Below, one piece after another: positions 23,109 through 35,964 of a DNA stretch of 64,000 bases. The DNA lies in NCBI GenBank assembly GCA_026874595.1, contig CM049317.1, positions 11,134,382 through 11,198,381 of the forward strand, given 5' to 3'. Below the pieces are notes generated by a model that searched no databases, had not been told where the DNA came from, and was given only the letters and a program-made list of their open reading frames with translations. The number at the start of each line of letters is the position of its first letter. Position 1 is the stretch's first letter. The translations under genes were made by a program, and so were the position numbers. The DNA is from Sipunculus nudus. Lineage: Eukaryota; Annelida; Sipuncula; Golfingiida; Sipunculidae.

Positions 23109-23988
23109 CAGTCGAACGCCTGCTAACGGCCACGCCTCAATAACGGTCAATACGTCTATAAGGGTCAGATTTTCCGGTCCCGAATTTTCGACTGATATAT
23201 TTAATAATCCTTTTGTTGTCGATTACGGTCACTCACCTATTCCGTATTACGGCCAAGTCTCTCGGTCCCGCAGCCCGGGAAACTCCTCAATAACGGTCAG
23301 GTGCAGTGACTCCATGACATGGGCTCATCAAATTGAGCGGCCACTTCTGACCTCAATATCATTACACAAGTGTCCGCTCTCAGATATTCCTGTCTGTTAA
23401 TGAGTGCCTGGATAAAGGTAACCACTCCACCGTGACTGAGTTGTTTGACACGTAGCCAACGTCTTACCCCACTCAGCCTCATTTGTATGCACAATAGTAA
23501 GGCATGTGTTCCCATCTGTATGTTTTCGGAATCAATTGTGCGAGCCGGATCTTAATCAGGGTGTTTGTCATTCAATTAACAAATGACAACCAGCGGGTCC
23601 CGATGATCATGTCATCAGAAAAACGTTAGGCAATCTGTGGATCTTTAAACTGTTTTTAATGTCCTTGTGATTACGTATATCAAACTAAAACAGTGTTTGT
23701 AATTTAATAACAAACACTGTATTTGTATATATTGTTGGTGATTGTTATAAATAGGGTTGACGTGATTGTAAATATTTTATTTTTTTAATTGATAACAGTA
23801 ATTATACTAATAATTTGTATAAACGTTTATCTTGTTGATTGTAATAAAGATTTGAACTTGCTTTCGTGTTACATTTACCCCCCCCCCCCCCTCCTATCCT
23901 GGTCATGTTCTGTATGACGGCGGCTACTCCTGTATTAAGGTGACTTTCATCCAATCCCGATGGTGACCGTAATACAGGCGTTCTACTG
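23109..23988 (+). mobile_element. Non-autonomous pogo/Tigger-type element (880 bp)
   Basis: TA flanks both ends. The left end CAGTCGAACGCCTG and the right end CAGGCGTTCTACTG are inverse of each other. Inner regions (a poly-C block near 23879-23892, an AATAAAGATTTGAAC stretch and a GGCTCGCAC-type block) match the element at 31463-32625 in opposite orientation, but the transposase segment present there is deleted here. Confidence 0.8.
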
Positions 23989-24162
23989 TATATGTATGTA
24001 TATATATATATATATATATATTTGTTAAAGTGGACAAGTAAAGCGGCAATTAAGTATTGAAATGGATACATAGTTTACACCAGCGCGATTTTTTAGGGCG
24101 CATGGAAAAGGGCCCTATAAGATCGGTTTTTGGGTGATGCTTTTCATATAGAATAACTATTA

Positions 24163-24200
24163 CACAAGCTTTCGAAGCGCACAGGCTTCTTCCTCAGGTG
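24163..24200 (-). ncRNA. Hammerhead-like hairpin 2
   Basis: Minus strand order: CAC, CTGAGGA, an extra A, stem GAAGC/GCTTC with loop CTGTGC, GAAA, GCTT, GTG. Compared with the motif at 13221, the last stem pair changed from T-A to C-G, a compensatory change. The counterpart in unit 1 is damaged. Confidence 0.5.
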
Positions 24201-24249
24201 GGAAGTGGGAACGGATTAAGAGGTGTTTACATAGAGTAGAGTAATAATG

Positions 24250-26407
24250 CAAGAAACAGTGTATTTACATTATGATTGGATAATAAGTAATAAATCTATC
24301 CAATATGCCCTGTTTAGGAAATTCTGCATTTTTTACATAAACTTGGGTAACATGATATATAAAGATTACATTCCCCTTCCTTCTGCGCTCGATCAGCCGT
24401 CTCCTTCCCCTATAGAAACAAAGAAAATATTTCTTGTGTCTAGAGTCATAAGGAAAGCACTCTGAACTCAAAACTCAGCTCGACACAAAATAACAAGAGT
24501 CTTTCCTTGCACGGATTTAACATACTAACACAGGAGACTTTAAAGTAAAACGCTGTGTAGCTCTAGATAGGTTTTTGATCTTATATTTCTCTTAATATAT
24601 ATGCTCTATAATAAATGCCCATATGGCGGTATTGCTATTATTTTATCATTAGCCAATATTTGAGGACTGTCAAATGGCAGCATGAATAACTCATAAGCTT
24701 GTCACAAAGACGGGGAAAAAAAGAACCCACTACTTTTAGAGCTTAAAGGGAATTTATCAGGGGAAATATTATGCCTATTCTTTCACACTATCAGCAAGTT
24801 TAGTTTTGCTTTATACACAAAAATATCCCAGCATATAGTCTCAGAATCTCACATACGGCTGTTTAAAACCTTGTTATGGTTCCGCGTGTGAGTACACACA
24901 GTCCATGAGTGTCTGTTAATAATAATATGGCCGCTTACCGGAGGTTCAATTTTGCGCATGCGCGACAGATCCCAAACAAGGACTTCTCCAAACTAGTCCA
25001 TGCATTGAACCTCACGTCCTATGAAACACGTCCATGCTAGATTGACATTACGGTCAGTTTGCCGAATGTAATTTTTAATGTAGAACATGCATGTCACAAC
25101 AGATCTACACGTTAGGTCCAGAGGCTTCAGCTGAAACGACACCCGTAGCACAGTGAGGGCCCATGTATCGGGTCCCAGCGTTATTTCAGCCAGCTGGACT
25201 ATGTGTTGTGTTTTATGGGCCAAGTCAATCAGGGCATCTCATGACTGACAGTTGTTGCGATGCACGGAGTCCCACGCGCTGTATGTTGACGGCTGTGATC
25301 GCGCCGGGTCCACTTTTTTTAACTCTCTTGTACAGGAGTTAGCCAACGGTTCCAGGGCAATTACCGATTTATTTCAAAGAGAAAATGCTATTTTTCGTGA
25401 CAATTCAACATACTTTACAGGTTATAAGGCCTCTTTAACTTTTGAATTTTATGACAGCTATTAAAATTATAAGGATACACATTCTGGATGTCACTGGCGA
25501 CACTATAATAAAATGTGCATCAAGGAACAAGTCAGCAGGAGCCTTGGTCACTACTAATTATCAAGCTTCAATATTTTAGTAACTTAAAACTGTCAGCAGT
25601 CTAGTACCGTCATGTTTTGTTCGGACGTGCTTTCTTTTCATTGTCGAGCAAAACGCCAAGCTGCTCATTCTTAGTGTTAACAGAAGCTGAGCATCATTGG
25701 TCAGGAGCACCTGAATCACCGCAACATGCCATGCAGCTCTGTTGGGTCAAGCTATAAACTACAGAGACTTATCCAAGGTAGTGGAGATGGACGAAATTGG
25801 TGGTTGACCTTTGAACATCAATATCCTTTATCCATTCAAGTCGTCCTGTTGAGTGCAGGAAATGTTTCAAGACGTCTAACCACCGACATTTCCATATTCA
25901 AGCGGGGCTGGATCATAGAGATTCGTCATGCGAAAACATCTATATTAACTTCGTATGGAGAAAAAATGGTTACATTAGCCAGAATTTATCCTGGGTAAGC
26001 TACTTCATTCCTTAACAGACCACAACAGGCTTGCTTCCAGGCAGGTCCCTTGGGTCCTCTGTAATATCCCGTTTGGTAAGACGCAAGATTCTTTGGTTCG
26101 AAGAGATACATTTAGAACACGTTAATCTAACAAACAGATTTTGCAAAGTCATCTGCCTCAAAGACTGCAAGACTAAGAAGCCCATTCTCAGTGAAACCCA
26201 CCATACTGATATAGTGTATCGTGTGATGAAAAAAAAAAAAGAAAGAAGTAACTGCACGTCTAGACAGTTGAAGCACAATCATCAATTGATCTATCGGCCA
26301 CAGCCCTTATGCTCCGCCCATTCAACCTTATTATTATAATGAGCCCGAAAACACTCCTACAAATGTCTTCCGTGCCCATGGTTGAGAGAGCTGTTTACAA
26401 GACAATA
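24250..26407. other. Duplicated non-coding stretch, unit 2
   Basis: Collinear with 13621-15790. No supported gene. Open frames near 25252-25464 and 25726-25998 align to unit 1 frames that contain stops. Confidence 0.4.
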
Positions 26408-27015
26408 ATGACGTCTCAAAAGTAGACGTATAACGTGGCATTGACTGACGTCATCAACTGGAATTGCTGTTCTCCATTGTTGAATAGTCAATGTAAACAG
26501 TCATTATGAACAGTCTTGCCATATTTTGGATTATTTGTCTCAGATGAATTACGTGCCAGGAAAACAATATTATTCACTCGGTTTTGGCAGGAATGGCCCC
26601 TGCAACCTATCGCCTAGAACTTTTTTTTAGTAAGGTTTTAAAAAAATCAAGCCATTTTATAACACAGTCCAAACCAGCCAAGCCTAGAACCAAGATCACG
26701 GCAGAAATAGCAGCACTAAGAGTTACATAATCAAGTTTTAAAATATTAGTGTGTTCCAAACTCAGTTTTCTAGTCCAGCGTGACAGCACTGTGTCAGCTT
26801 AAGCTCTAATTTGGCTCGTAATTGTGGTGCCACCGTTAATACTCATTCCATACTATTCATGATCATTGAGCGCACCAAATTTAATGACAGACAATGGACT
26901 CAGTGCTGAGAAACTGACAAGGTTGGTTATGTGACCGAAGAAACAAATACGATAATATTTGCGTAGATAATGAAATAACCCATTTCAGGTGAATCTTATA
27001 GAACCAATGCCTAAC

Positions 27016-27427
27016 CGGCTTCTGTGGCTCAGGTGTAGAGCGCAGGACTCAAAGCCGGGAGATCGTGAGTTCGAATCTCAGCCGAGGCGGTGAGGTCTTT
27101 CACGGTCGGCCCCCACCCAGGGTGAGCGCTCTGCAGGCTTAATGGGAAGGTCGTGCCCAACGGCCGTGTTTCACTCACAAACGAGTGAGCCTTTCAGGGG
27201 TCCTCGGTGGTATGATTACCAACCCAGGGCGTGCAGGTGCAGTAGTCACCGGGCCTGGTTAACGCCTGGAAATAAAATGAGAGGAAGCGTGTGATACTGC
27301 CCTGTCACATAGTCCGAAACCGGAATGGAAATCTGCAGATGTACATATACTTAGTTAAGGCAGCATTAAAAAAATGGAGGCGGTTACCTCCGACAAAAAA
27401 ATATTAAAAAAAAAAAAGAAAAAAAAA
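27016..27427 (+). mobile_element. tRNA-derived SINE with 16-bp target duplication
   Basis: A 16-bp direct repeat AGAACCAATGCCTAAC flanks the element (27000-27015 and 27428-27443). The 5' head has A-box-like TGGCTCAGGTGTAGAGCG and B-box GAGTTCGAATCTC (27067-27079). The middle has an unrelated body and the 3' end is A-rich. Unit 1 carries the uninterrupted site near 16375 (ACCAATGCCGAAC). It moved by RNA copying with LINE help, after the segmental duplication. Confidence 0.93.
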
Positions 27428-29496
27428 AGAACCAATGCCTAACAAGTGACAGAAGTGGTGTAGTACGTCGGTTTAACAAGATTTAAACTCAAAATAGGGT
27501 GCATGGTGTTCACAATCATGTATTTGGTCACCAACCAGGGCATTTTTAAATTCCAGGAGAAGTTTCTGAATCAAACGGTGACGATTTGTAACCTAGCTGT
27601 TAATTGACTGGCGGCCTGGACCACGGACAAAGACTCAGCACTATACCTTAGTCGAATTTCAGTCAGCTGTGTTAAAAATACTTGTTATGCCTTTTGGATT
27701 GTCAATCTTAACTTATATTGAAACGGTGCTAGCCAGGTGACCTAACAATAACATGTCCTTACATCGGAAGTTTCTCTTAATCTTTATTCATACTTTTTGG
27801 TTATTCTTTTTGGGCTCACAGTTTATTCATTCAAAACAAAAACAAATGTAGAATCCTTTCAGGCAGACTTTTCACTCATTTTCCTTGGTAGGATATTGAA
27901 TCTAGTAATGAGGATAAATTGACTTCCTCTCAGAAATTTAAATTTCAAAATTTCCATCTAATTAATTAATACACAAACATACATAAATTTAGGCCATAGG
28001 CTTGAGCCACTTATCCAGCTAGTATGTTTTGCAACTCTTGAAAGAAAGCTTGAACATTATTAAACTTTTTGATCTGCATAGCCAACTACTTTATTTGCAA
28101 ACTAAAAAAGATTGTTCAGATGAAACCGAAGGAACTGAGGCCAAGAAGCCGTGTTATAAGAATGTGTTCTGTAAATGAGTTAACTGCATAAACCAGATGA
28201 AAAGTAACTAAAAGGAAGGAAAAACAAGTTTAATTAGTGCTAATAAATGTTTGAACAGCAAGAACGGGAGGGACTCGGTAATTCTTCTGTTATCGCCCAC
28301 AGGGTTTGTTTATGTCGAATGCCTGTGTCTCCAGAGCCGATATGCGAAAGTAAATACTTTATTTAGCATAACTGATTACTGTTTTGTGTGTGTAAGAGTG
28401 GGGTTTATCAGATTAGTTCTGATTAACCTCAGCAGGAGAGGAGAGCTGCAAGCAAATGGTTTGACTTATAACATTATGGAATTCGGCACTATTTATTCGA
28501 TAAAAAGGTACAATTTATTGTCAGATTGACAAAATACTTTGCAGGAATGATAGACAAAGCGAGACTGTGGTAGATTTTGACCTATTTTGTCCAGATATAT
28601 GACAGATATTGACCTTGCCCGCATTGCATTACATTTGACATAACCATGCCGCTATGAAAAGTATGTTAGGACACACATTGTACAGGCGACCTATGCAGCC
28701 TGATAATAATACAGAGACACTCAAATTGTGTTGGTAAATTTCATGGACCACACACCTCTAGTTGTATGTGTCTGCAATTGCACACAATTATATGGCTTGA
28801 CTCTTATAATTAAAACGTCATATGATCAGCACTAATCTATAAGAGGTTTGACATTTTATCAATACTGTATCAACATTTATTTATAGTTCGGTGTGTATTG
28901 ATACAAAGTTATCAACGGATACCTTTACACACTATTTTATAGTATACATGTATTATGTAACGCTTTCGGAAATTTCACCTATGTTTGAAAGATTTCATTA
29001 AACTACCCCTTGATAGTTGTATGTACATAACACGCGCGAATAATCAATTTTAAAAATGTGTTTATCCCTGGTACTCAGTATTTTTTTCAAAAGCAAGCTC
29101 TTATGTGTTATGATCATTAAAATTATTTTTAACTTTTTTAACAGTCTTAATTAGGTTAGGTGTATTTAGGTTATTGATATGTGCTACTCAAATTTCTGTC
29201 TCTCATGTTTTTGCTTATTTAACATTCAACAAGTAATTCTCTACAACATTTACCTACACTACACGTACTTAGGCAGTGTACATAGGTAACGAGTACACTA
29301 TGACCGCGTCAGATTGGGCAACCAGTAATTTAATTATATTTTTGTGGTGCCAAAGGCGTCATCTATAATATTATCAGAATGTGAAATTATTGTAAAATGT
29401 TCCTCATTTTCTAATATGTAGTGGAACATGGTGCATAATATTTGAGATATTGTTTTAACAATATAAAATGTTTTTGTAGCCTTTTCAAATTTATTT

Positions 29497-30136
29497 TCAC
29501 AAGATAGAAAGAAAAAGGATAAACGTATCCTTAAGGATTTTTTTTAAAAAAGGAACAAAATTACCTTGGTAATTAACTGAACTAGATGACCTATTTTATC
29601 AAATGAAGCAAGATGTACCGTATGTATTACATACTCTTGTGATATAATTTATAGCATTCCGTCAACTGAAGAGAAGTCAATTTATAAATTTGCTTCATTG
29701 TCTAAGATTTTTGCATAAGAACAGAACTACTTTGTATCTGAAGGATATCTGAATTTTAGAACATTAAATGCGATTCATATCTCGGCTGGTGACAAATAGC
29801 TTTTAGCTTGATAAGGATTGTTTCTTAGTAGAATATAGGACGAGTAAGTTTGTCCACTTAATATTAAAATCTCGAATAATATTTCGACATTTTTGCCGAC
29901 AAGGCACAAACATGTTTTACCTCTGACATTTATACAGGAGAAATATTATGTATACATGTTACTGATGCAGGAAATACATGACTCTTTATTTTGGAAAAAA
30001 AATTCAAAAGGTAATTTCTTCTTATGTCATGATTTTTTTGTAAATATAGGTTATGGAAATTGAGTTGTAGTAAATATCTCCTGACCATCTGGGCGGCTAC
30101 TGCTTGGACCTATATCTGATGAAACCGCCCTTATAT

Positions 30137-30207
<71 letters not shown>

Positions 30208-31462
30208 TCGGTGATGCGTGGCACACACTGTAATTGAAAATTCTAGATTAAAATATGTCAGTTCAAGAGATGGGCTAATTTTGTCATATGTTCTTTTCTC
30301 TAATTAAACGGAAAAGCCGAGAGCACATCATTCAGGCAAAATGAAAGCAGGAAAATATTTTTGCTGTTTGCTACTTTTATTTTATCCATTAATTTCGAAT
30401 GCTAGTGGATAGCTACATCAGGATTACTATATATGGTTTGTTTTGGATTTAATTTAATTTATCGATGACTAGTAAAGACGCCTGCATTACTGCGGTTATT
30501 TTTAATGTTCCAATAATTTGCAGAGCAAGGTTGAGACATGCAAAAGTGTATCATGAATTTACAAGTGGGCTAAGTCAAACTATTAGTGCACAATAAAGAA
30601 AAACCTAGATTAACAGTCAAATAAATCATTTAGTTTTACGATTGTTCCCACTAATTTAACGCATATATACACAAACAGACATATTCAATGGTCTTGTCTC
30701 GAAAGTCTTTAACAAATATATTGGCAGTGTTAAATGGGCATAAATAAAGAGACGGGCGTTAAATATATTCATGTATACTAGTAACTTACTATAAAAATGG
30801 ATTGCATTTTGTTGATATGAATGGTGTGCTAAGACTGTTAATGAAGGTTTTCCACATAAATTTTGTCCATATTTCGTCTATTTTTCATGTTCGATCAATA
30901 TCGTCCAACCTGAACAGGCAAACTTATCACCCATCTAATGTCTGGTAGTTGTTTCCAAAACCCTGTTTAAAAGTTTCAGTTTTGATGTGACATAATTGAG
31001 GTATTTTGACAGAGAGTTTTGTTTGGATATGATACACTGGCGTTATTGTTTAATTTACATAATCACATACAACATATTGTGCAGTTTTTTGTAAGATGAT
31101 CACACAGGGCCATTTCGAAGCTTGGCAGTTTGAAAGTGGGCAAATGGTGTGAACAAATTATTGATGCAGGTGGACCGATTATATATGTCTAAATCATTTA
31201 AAAAGAGCTCACACTACCAATCTTGAAGTAAGCTGCACCATATAAAATCGACCGCAAAAGATATATATAAATTATCACTAGAAAAATATTATTATAAAAT
31301 CCACCTTGAATCAGTATGAATAAATAAAAAAAATATTACATTTTTTCTCGAGTGAGAGTAAGTGAGGAATTTCCACTGTGTCATCGCTGTAGGACAGAAT
31401 GTGTGACACTTTGAAAGGTTAAAGGTTATCATTGTACCACTTTATTGCGCAGATGGTATATA
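29497..31462. other. No gene seen; contains a (TA)n tract
   Basis: AT-rich sequence without supported exons. A pure TA tract runs from about 30139 to 30204. Confidence 0.4.
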
Positions 31463-32625
31463 CAGTAGAACGCCTGTATTACGGTCACTATCGGGACTGG
31501 ATGAAAGTGGCTTTAATACAGGAATGGCCGTTATACAGGACTTGACCAGGAAAAGGGGGTTAAATGTAACATGAAAACAAGTTCAAATCTTTATTACAAT
31601 CAACAAAATAATCGTTTATACAGAGTATTAGTAAAATTATCGTTATCAATAAAAAAATAGAATATTACAACCCTATTTATAAGAATTACCAACAATATAT
31701 AAAAATACAGTGTTTGTTATTAAATTACAAACAGATTGTATATCCTAAATATTTGTACAAATATGTTGAACCACTGCCACATGACATCGTTCAGTTTATC
31801 ATTCCCTGTATAGATACACATTCTTTATCTACTGGCATTTGCGTTTTCTTCATACTGTTCCATGATCTCTGGCTTCCTGTTAAGTATGTTTCAAACTTGA
31901 GTTCGGCAGACACAAGAGATTTCTGCTAGCTGTCGGCTGCTTTTCCCGTCACTCTTCCTGATCAGATTCACCTTTTCTTTGAGAGCAAGTTCATGTCTTT
32001 TCTTGGTCGCCATAAACGCCTAAGTGATTGGGACAGAATATACGTAACATTTTATACAGTTAACAATGTTTATTTTTCCTTCATTATTATTAATGTATGA
32101 GTAAATTGTGCGATGTTTGCCGCATTGTTTTCGTTTGATGTCATTCGTTAATTAAATGACAAACACCCTGTTTAAGATCCGGCTCGCACGACTGATTCAC
32201 AAACATAAACGTAGGTGGGAACACATGCCTTACTATTGTGCATACTAATGAGGCTGTGTGGGGGTAGTACGACGCTGGTTACGTATCAAACCACTCAGTC
32301 ACGGTCGAGTAGTTACCTTTATCCAGGCCCTCATCAACAGACAGGAACATGTGAGAGCGGACAATTGTGTAATGATATTGAGGTCAGAAGTGGCCGCTCG
32401 ATTTGTTGAGCCCATGTCAAGGAGTCACTGCCCCTGACCGTAATTGAGGCGTTCCCCGGCCTGCGGGACCGAGAAACCTGGCCGTAATACGGAATAGAGG
32501 AGTGACCTTAATTGACAACAAAATGATTATGAAATATAACGGTCGTAAATTCGGGACCGGAAAATCTGATCGTTATAGACGTATTGGCCGTTATTGAGGC
32601 GTGGCCGTTAGCAGGCGTTCTACTG
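31463..32625 (-). mobile_element. pogo/Tigger-like DNA transposon, internally deleted (1.16 kb)
   Basis: TA target duplications flank it (31461-31462, 32626-32627). Terminal inverted repeats are CAGTAGAACGCCTGTATTAC and GCAGGCGTTCTACTG. It is the opposite-orientation relative of 23109-23988. It keeps the 5' part of a transposase gene on the minus strand (see 31740-32013) but lacks the DDE domain. Confidence 0.85.
31740..32013 (-). pseudogene. CENP-B-type HTH fragment of a pogo-like transposase
   Basis: From an ATG at 32013 the minus strand encodes KEKVNLIRKSDGKSSRQLAE and then a CRTQV segment, ending at a TGA (31893-31891). In the same frame past the stop it continues with NILNRKPEIMEQYEENANAS and later LNDVMWQWF. 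This is the N-terminal helix-turn-helix of the CENP-B/pogo/Tigger transposase family, which binds the element ends. Two nonsense codons and loss of the catalytic DDE region make it inactive. The family call rests on the EKV-x-LI, S-x-RQLAE, TQV-x-NIL-x-RK and EQYEEN signatures. Confidence 0.8.
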
Positions 32626-32627
32626 TA

Positions 32628-33288
32628 GTTACTTACGGTCACTGTGAACCCACATCTTAGGTACGTTAGGTTAAACACAGACATGTTTGTGGGAGCGGTG
32701 TATATGCATATGATGTCACAACCAGTTTTCACGCTTTTCGGGACATGAATCCACGTTATAAAGCTAAATGGCGTGGCTTACACCAGGGACAGACAGAGAT
32801 TTTATGTTGGATGGTTTTTGCATTTAGTTATTGTTTTAAACCCAACTAGCCTCTGGACTAATCAGCAAAATGTCATTATTACTACTACGTCTTTGATTTA
32901 CAAGATCCAAAAAACCATGCCAGACACTAAAGGTCAAGCAAAAGTATTCCAACTCTCATTATATTATCATGTAACATAAAAGTCTATAAAAATATTAATA
33001 TAGATTTTACATAAAATGAGCCCAATTCCTGGAGGAAAAAAATTCTCTATCTATTTTTGACTAGAAACATGAGGTTAAGTTTTTTGTTCAAAACTATTGG
33101 CACATCTATGAGCACTGTCAACTCGACAGCGACGTCACACACTGGAAAATCCCCTGTGACTAAAAATTCTAGATCTCAGTTAAGCACGGTATTTCTGCCA
33201 CTGACATTGTTCATTGTACAAAGATATAGAACATGAATACACAGAGTGTCACTAGGCTTGTTCCTATATAAGTGTGGTAATATTCAGA
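32628..33288. other. No gene seen
   Basis: No supported exon, repeat or RNA feature was recognised in this stretch. Confidence 0.35.
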
Positions 33289-33350
33289 GGGGTTTTGGTT
33301 CTCCGTTAGCGGAGTGGTAGAGCTGACCATTCAGAAGGTTCGATTTCCAT
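33289..33350 (+). mobile_element. tRNA-like SINE remnant
   Basis: The stretch contains A-box-like TAGCGGAGTGGTAGAGC and B-box-like GGTTCGATTTCC at tRNA spacing, but no complete acceptor stem. It is followed at 33386 by a TA tract, a common SINE tail context. Confidence 0.45.
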
Positions 33351-33384
33351 ATACAGAGTGAACCGCCATTTCTGTGTGTTCATG

Positions 33385-33385
<1 letters not shown>

Positions 33386-33437
<52 letters not shown>
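33386..33437. repeat. (TA)n microsatellite
   Basis: Uninterrupted TA tract directly downstream of the exon at 33454-33670 (minus strand). Confidence 0.95.
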
Positions 33438-33438
<1 letters not shown>

Positions 33439-33453
33439 CAAGTCGATACGTAC

Positions 33454-33752
33454 CTAAATACAATCCTGTCGCGTTTGATCGGAGACGAATCAGGTCTGCT
33501 TTGTATTCCTCCTCAAACCATTGGAGCTCTGCGCGTGGAGTGGTAGCCATCGTTACCCAGTAATGGTACCCTTGCCTCACTTGATCTTTGAACAAATTAA
33601 GATAATATGTTCCCATGTTATCTGGTATAATATTCATCGTAACATCCGAACTTATTTTTGCCATTTTTACCTACTTTGATAAACGTATAGAAAAATTGTC
33701 AGAAAAATATCATTTTGTGCCATGTACATGTTAAAACAAAATCTTGTAACCC

Positions 33753-33819
<67 letters not shown>

Positions 33820-34935
33820 GTTACTGTATACACAATTACACTGAAACCTGTATAATAAGAGGAAAGAGCCTATCGGATCTGTCTATTGACTTGAGGGTTA
33901 ACAAAATACACACGACAAAATGATAAAAACATTATAAAAAAACCGACATACTTGTAGACAACAGGTATTTCATAGTCCGCTTATTTTGTAAGTAGAAGAA
34001 GATTCTCTCCTGGCAGATTCGGCCTTCGTACCGCCATCCGGGACACTGACACCGGAAACCGGAATGGGTATTTTCACACTCTCCACCATTATGATATATA
34101 TCAGGGAAATCATCACACCGGATTATCTGAAAAATCATGTCGTGTATGTCTTTATACATAAGTCCCCTATTCTCTCATTTGTCAAGTGACTTCGAATTCT
34201 ACATGGAGTGGTCAATAAAATAATGACTTAATGTATTCCTTGAAACAGAGACATGGAAAGTATATTAATAAAAAGGTCATGATCTGATCACTGGGGTCAG
34301 TCATATTTTTGTTTGGTTGGAAAACAACCATTTGATATACCTTTTTCGATACTTGAATCAGAACCATCTAATATACAGAAGCACGACTTTTCTTAGACCT
34401 TTGGTCTGATGCTATTAGTGGACTTAAGTCATGTGGGAGGCTTAGGCCCCATATGCATGGTAACCATCATGACGTCCTTATTGTAACAATGGTATTTATC
34501 CCTGCGGCTAGGCTTAAGTCCGGTAAAATTTATTGAACAGACACCTGGTTGTAACGTTATTTTCAGTGCTGTGGGTAAAACTCCGCACAGAAGCCACTTG
34601 GTTTGATTCCTCGCTTGGTCGACCTAACTTTTCTATGCAGATCCTTCTTTTTGGTTCTCCATTATCGTAAAAAAAAGATTGCATTGACATTAATGAACAG
34701 AATGCGATCCAGAACATCTTATGTATACCAGTAATCACCTACCCGTCTGTGGTAGGAAATATCTGAATTCTCCACGAAGGAGGATGGGCTTGTGACGTCA
34801 TCCGTGCTGCGGAGCAGACAACGTCGACTGGCTTCTTCATAGGTCAAGGACCAGCAAGCGGGTCTCTTTTGGTGAAGACACTTCAACCCACACACAAGGA
34901 GTGACACTGAGCCGATATCCGCAATATACTTTGAG
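33454..34935 (-). CDS. Partial PAN/apple + EGF domain gene (three exons visible)
   Basis: In transcript order, a PAN/apple-like exon (about 34935-34755) encodes LLVCGLKCLHQKRPACWSLT then RRCLLRSTDDVTSP and ends YHRR before a GTAGGT donor, phase 0. A TTTTTCAG acceptor then opens an EGF exon at 34126, in phase: CDDFPDIYHNGGECE, then SGFRCQCPGWRYEGRIC, with six EGF cysteines; its 3' edge is unclear (about 33950-34000). A third open exon, 33670-33454, lies between AG and GTACGT and contains YYLNLFKDQVRQGYHYWVTM and AELQWFEEEYKADLIRLRSN; I do not recognise it. PAN and EGF modules mediate extracellular protein or carbohydrate contacts, so a secreted or surface protein is likely. The start and end of the gene are not in view. 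A decayed copy of the first two exons lies upstream at 35965-36905. Joining of the three exons is inferred. Confidence 0.55.
33755..33817. repeat. (TA)n microsatellite
   Basis: Uninterrupted TA tract within the presumed intron of the PAN/EGF gene. Confidence 0.95.
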
Positions 34936-35964
34936 GTCAGCGTATTACCTATACAAAGAACATCATCATCATCGGGCTACTATTTTTGACAGTTTTACGA
35001 ATTTAATATTGCTGCATATAAAGAAACTGTGGTTATATGATCATTACCATGTTGTTATAGAAGGGGTATATTATCTGACAAACTGGCCGTAATACACAGA
35101 AATTAATATGTTGAAATATAATAAAGAAGTCTACCTTCAAATTCAAAACATGCATTCAAAATTGATTAGATTTTGGTGTGGATCCACCACATGATCCGGA
35201 TTTAGGAACGTCATCAAGGAATATTCTCAAATGTAAAGTCACTTATGGACGATGAACCTGGGAATATGGGCCGAATAAAAATGAATGCAAACACGATTTT
35301 GTGAGCATCCCGCATTAGGGGCCCTAACATGGCGGATTCTTGCTTTCATTAGAATGTCCATTACATGGTTTACCTTTATTTTCTGCCTGATGACCATTGC
35401 TTTTTCCCATAGCATTAGTCTCTATTTCTAGTATAGTCTATTATTGTTTTTTATTGTTTTTGTTTTATAATTTTATATATCGTACCGGGAACATGCATAT
35501 CTCCACTATCCCAACATCTGAAAACAGAACTCTAGGACGGTTACTTTTATTAATTTAGTTGCGGGTCAATTATTGTATTACCATTTGGGAATATCTAACA
35601 TCTAGACAACACCAAACTACAGCCAGAAACAACTACAGGTAGAAAAGTTTCAAATTATTATTGGTGGAGGTCATCACCTTACGTTTTAATGCACCTTTAA
35701 CTAATTATATTCGATTTCTACTTCTGCAGAATTCCATTTCCATTTGGAATCACGTAACAAGGCTGTAGCACACGCTTCCTGTCAATGATATCCTTGGGTC
35801 ACCGCACCTGCGGGTCCTACTCGGTTATACCCAAATTGCCGGGTCATAGTATAAGATGTCCCAAATTTGCCCTGATTTTGTGAATGATACACAGTTGTAG
35901 GATACAGCTTATTTTAAAATGTGCAGCTACAGGTAGGCAAAAGTAATATTCCCTAGCAGGTGTT

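Larger units (their letters stand above)
18468..29496 (+). repeat. Segmental tandem duplication, unit 2 (~11.0 kb)
   Basis: Collinear with 9521-18467. Most of the extra ~2.1 kb is explained by a hAT-type MITE (20949-21138), a TA-flanked MITE (21500-21930), a minisatellite (22490-22636), a pogo-type element (23109-23988) and a SINE (27016-27427). The unit ends at TTTTCAAATTTATT near 29494, after which the match to unit 1 stops. Confidence 0.9.
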
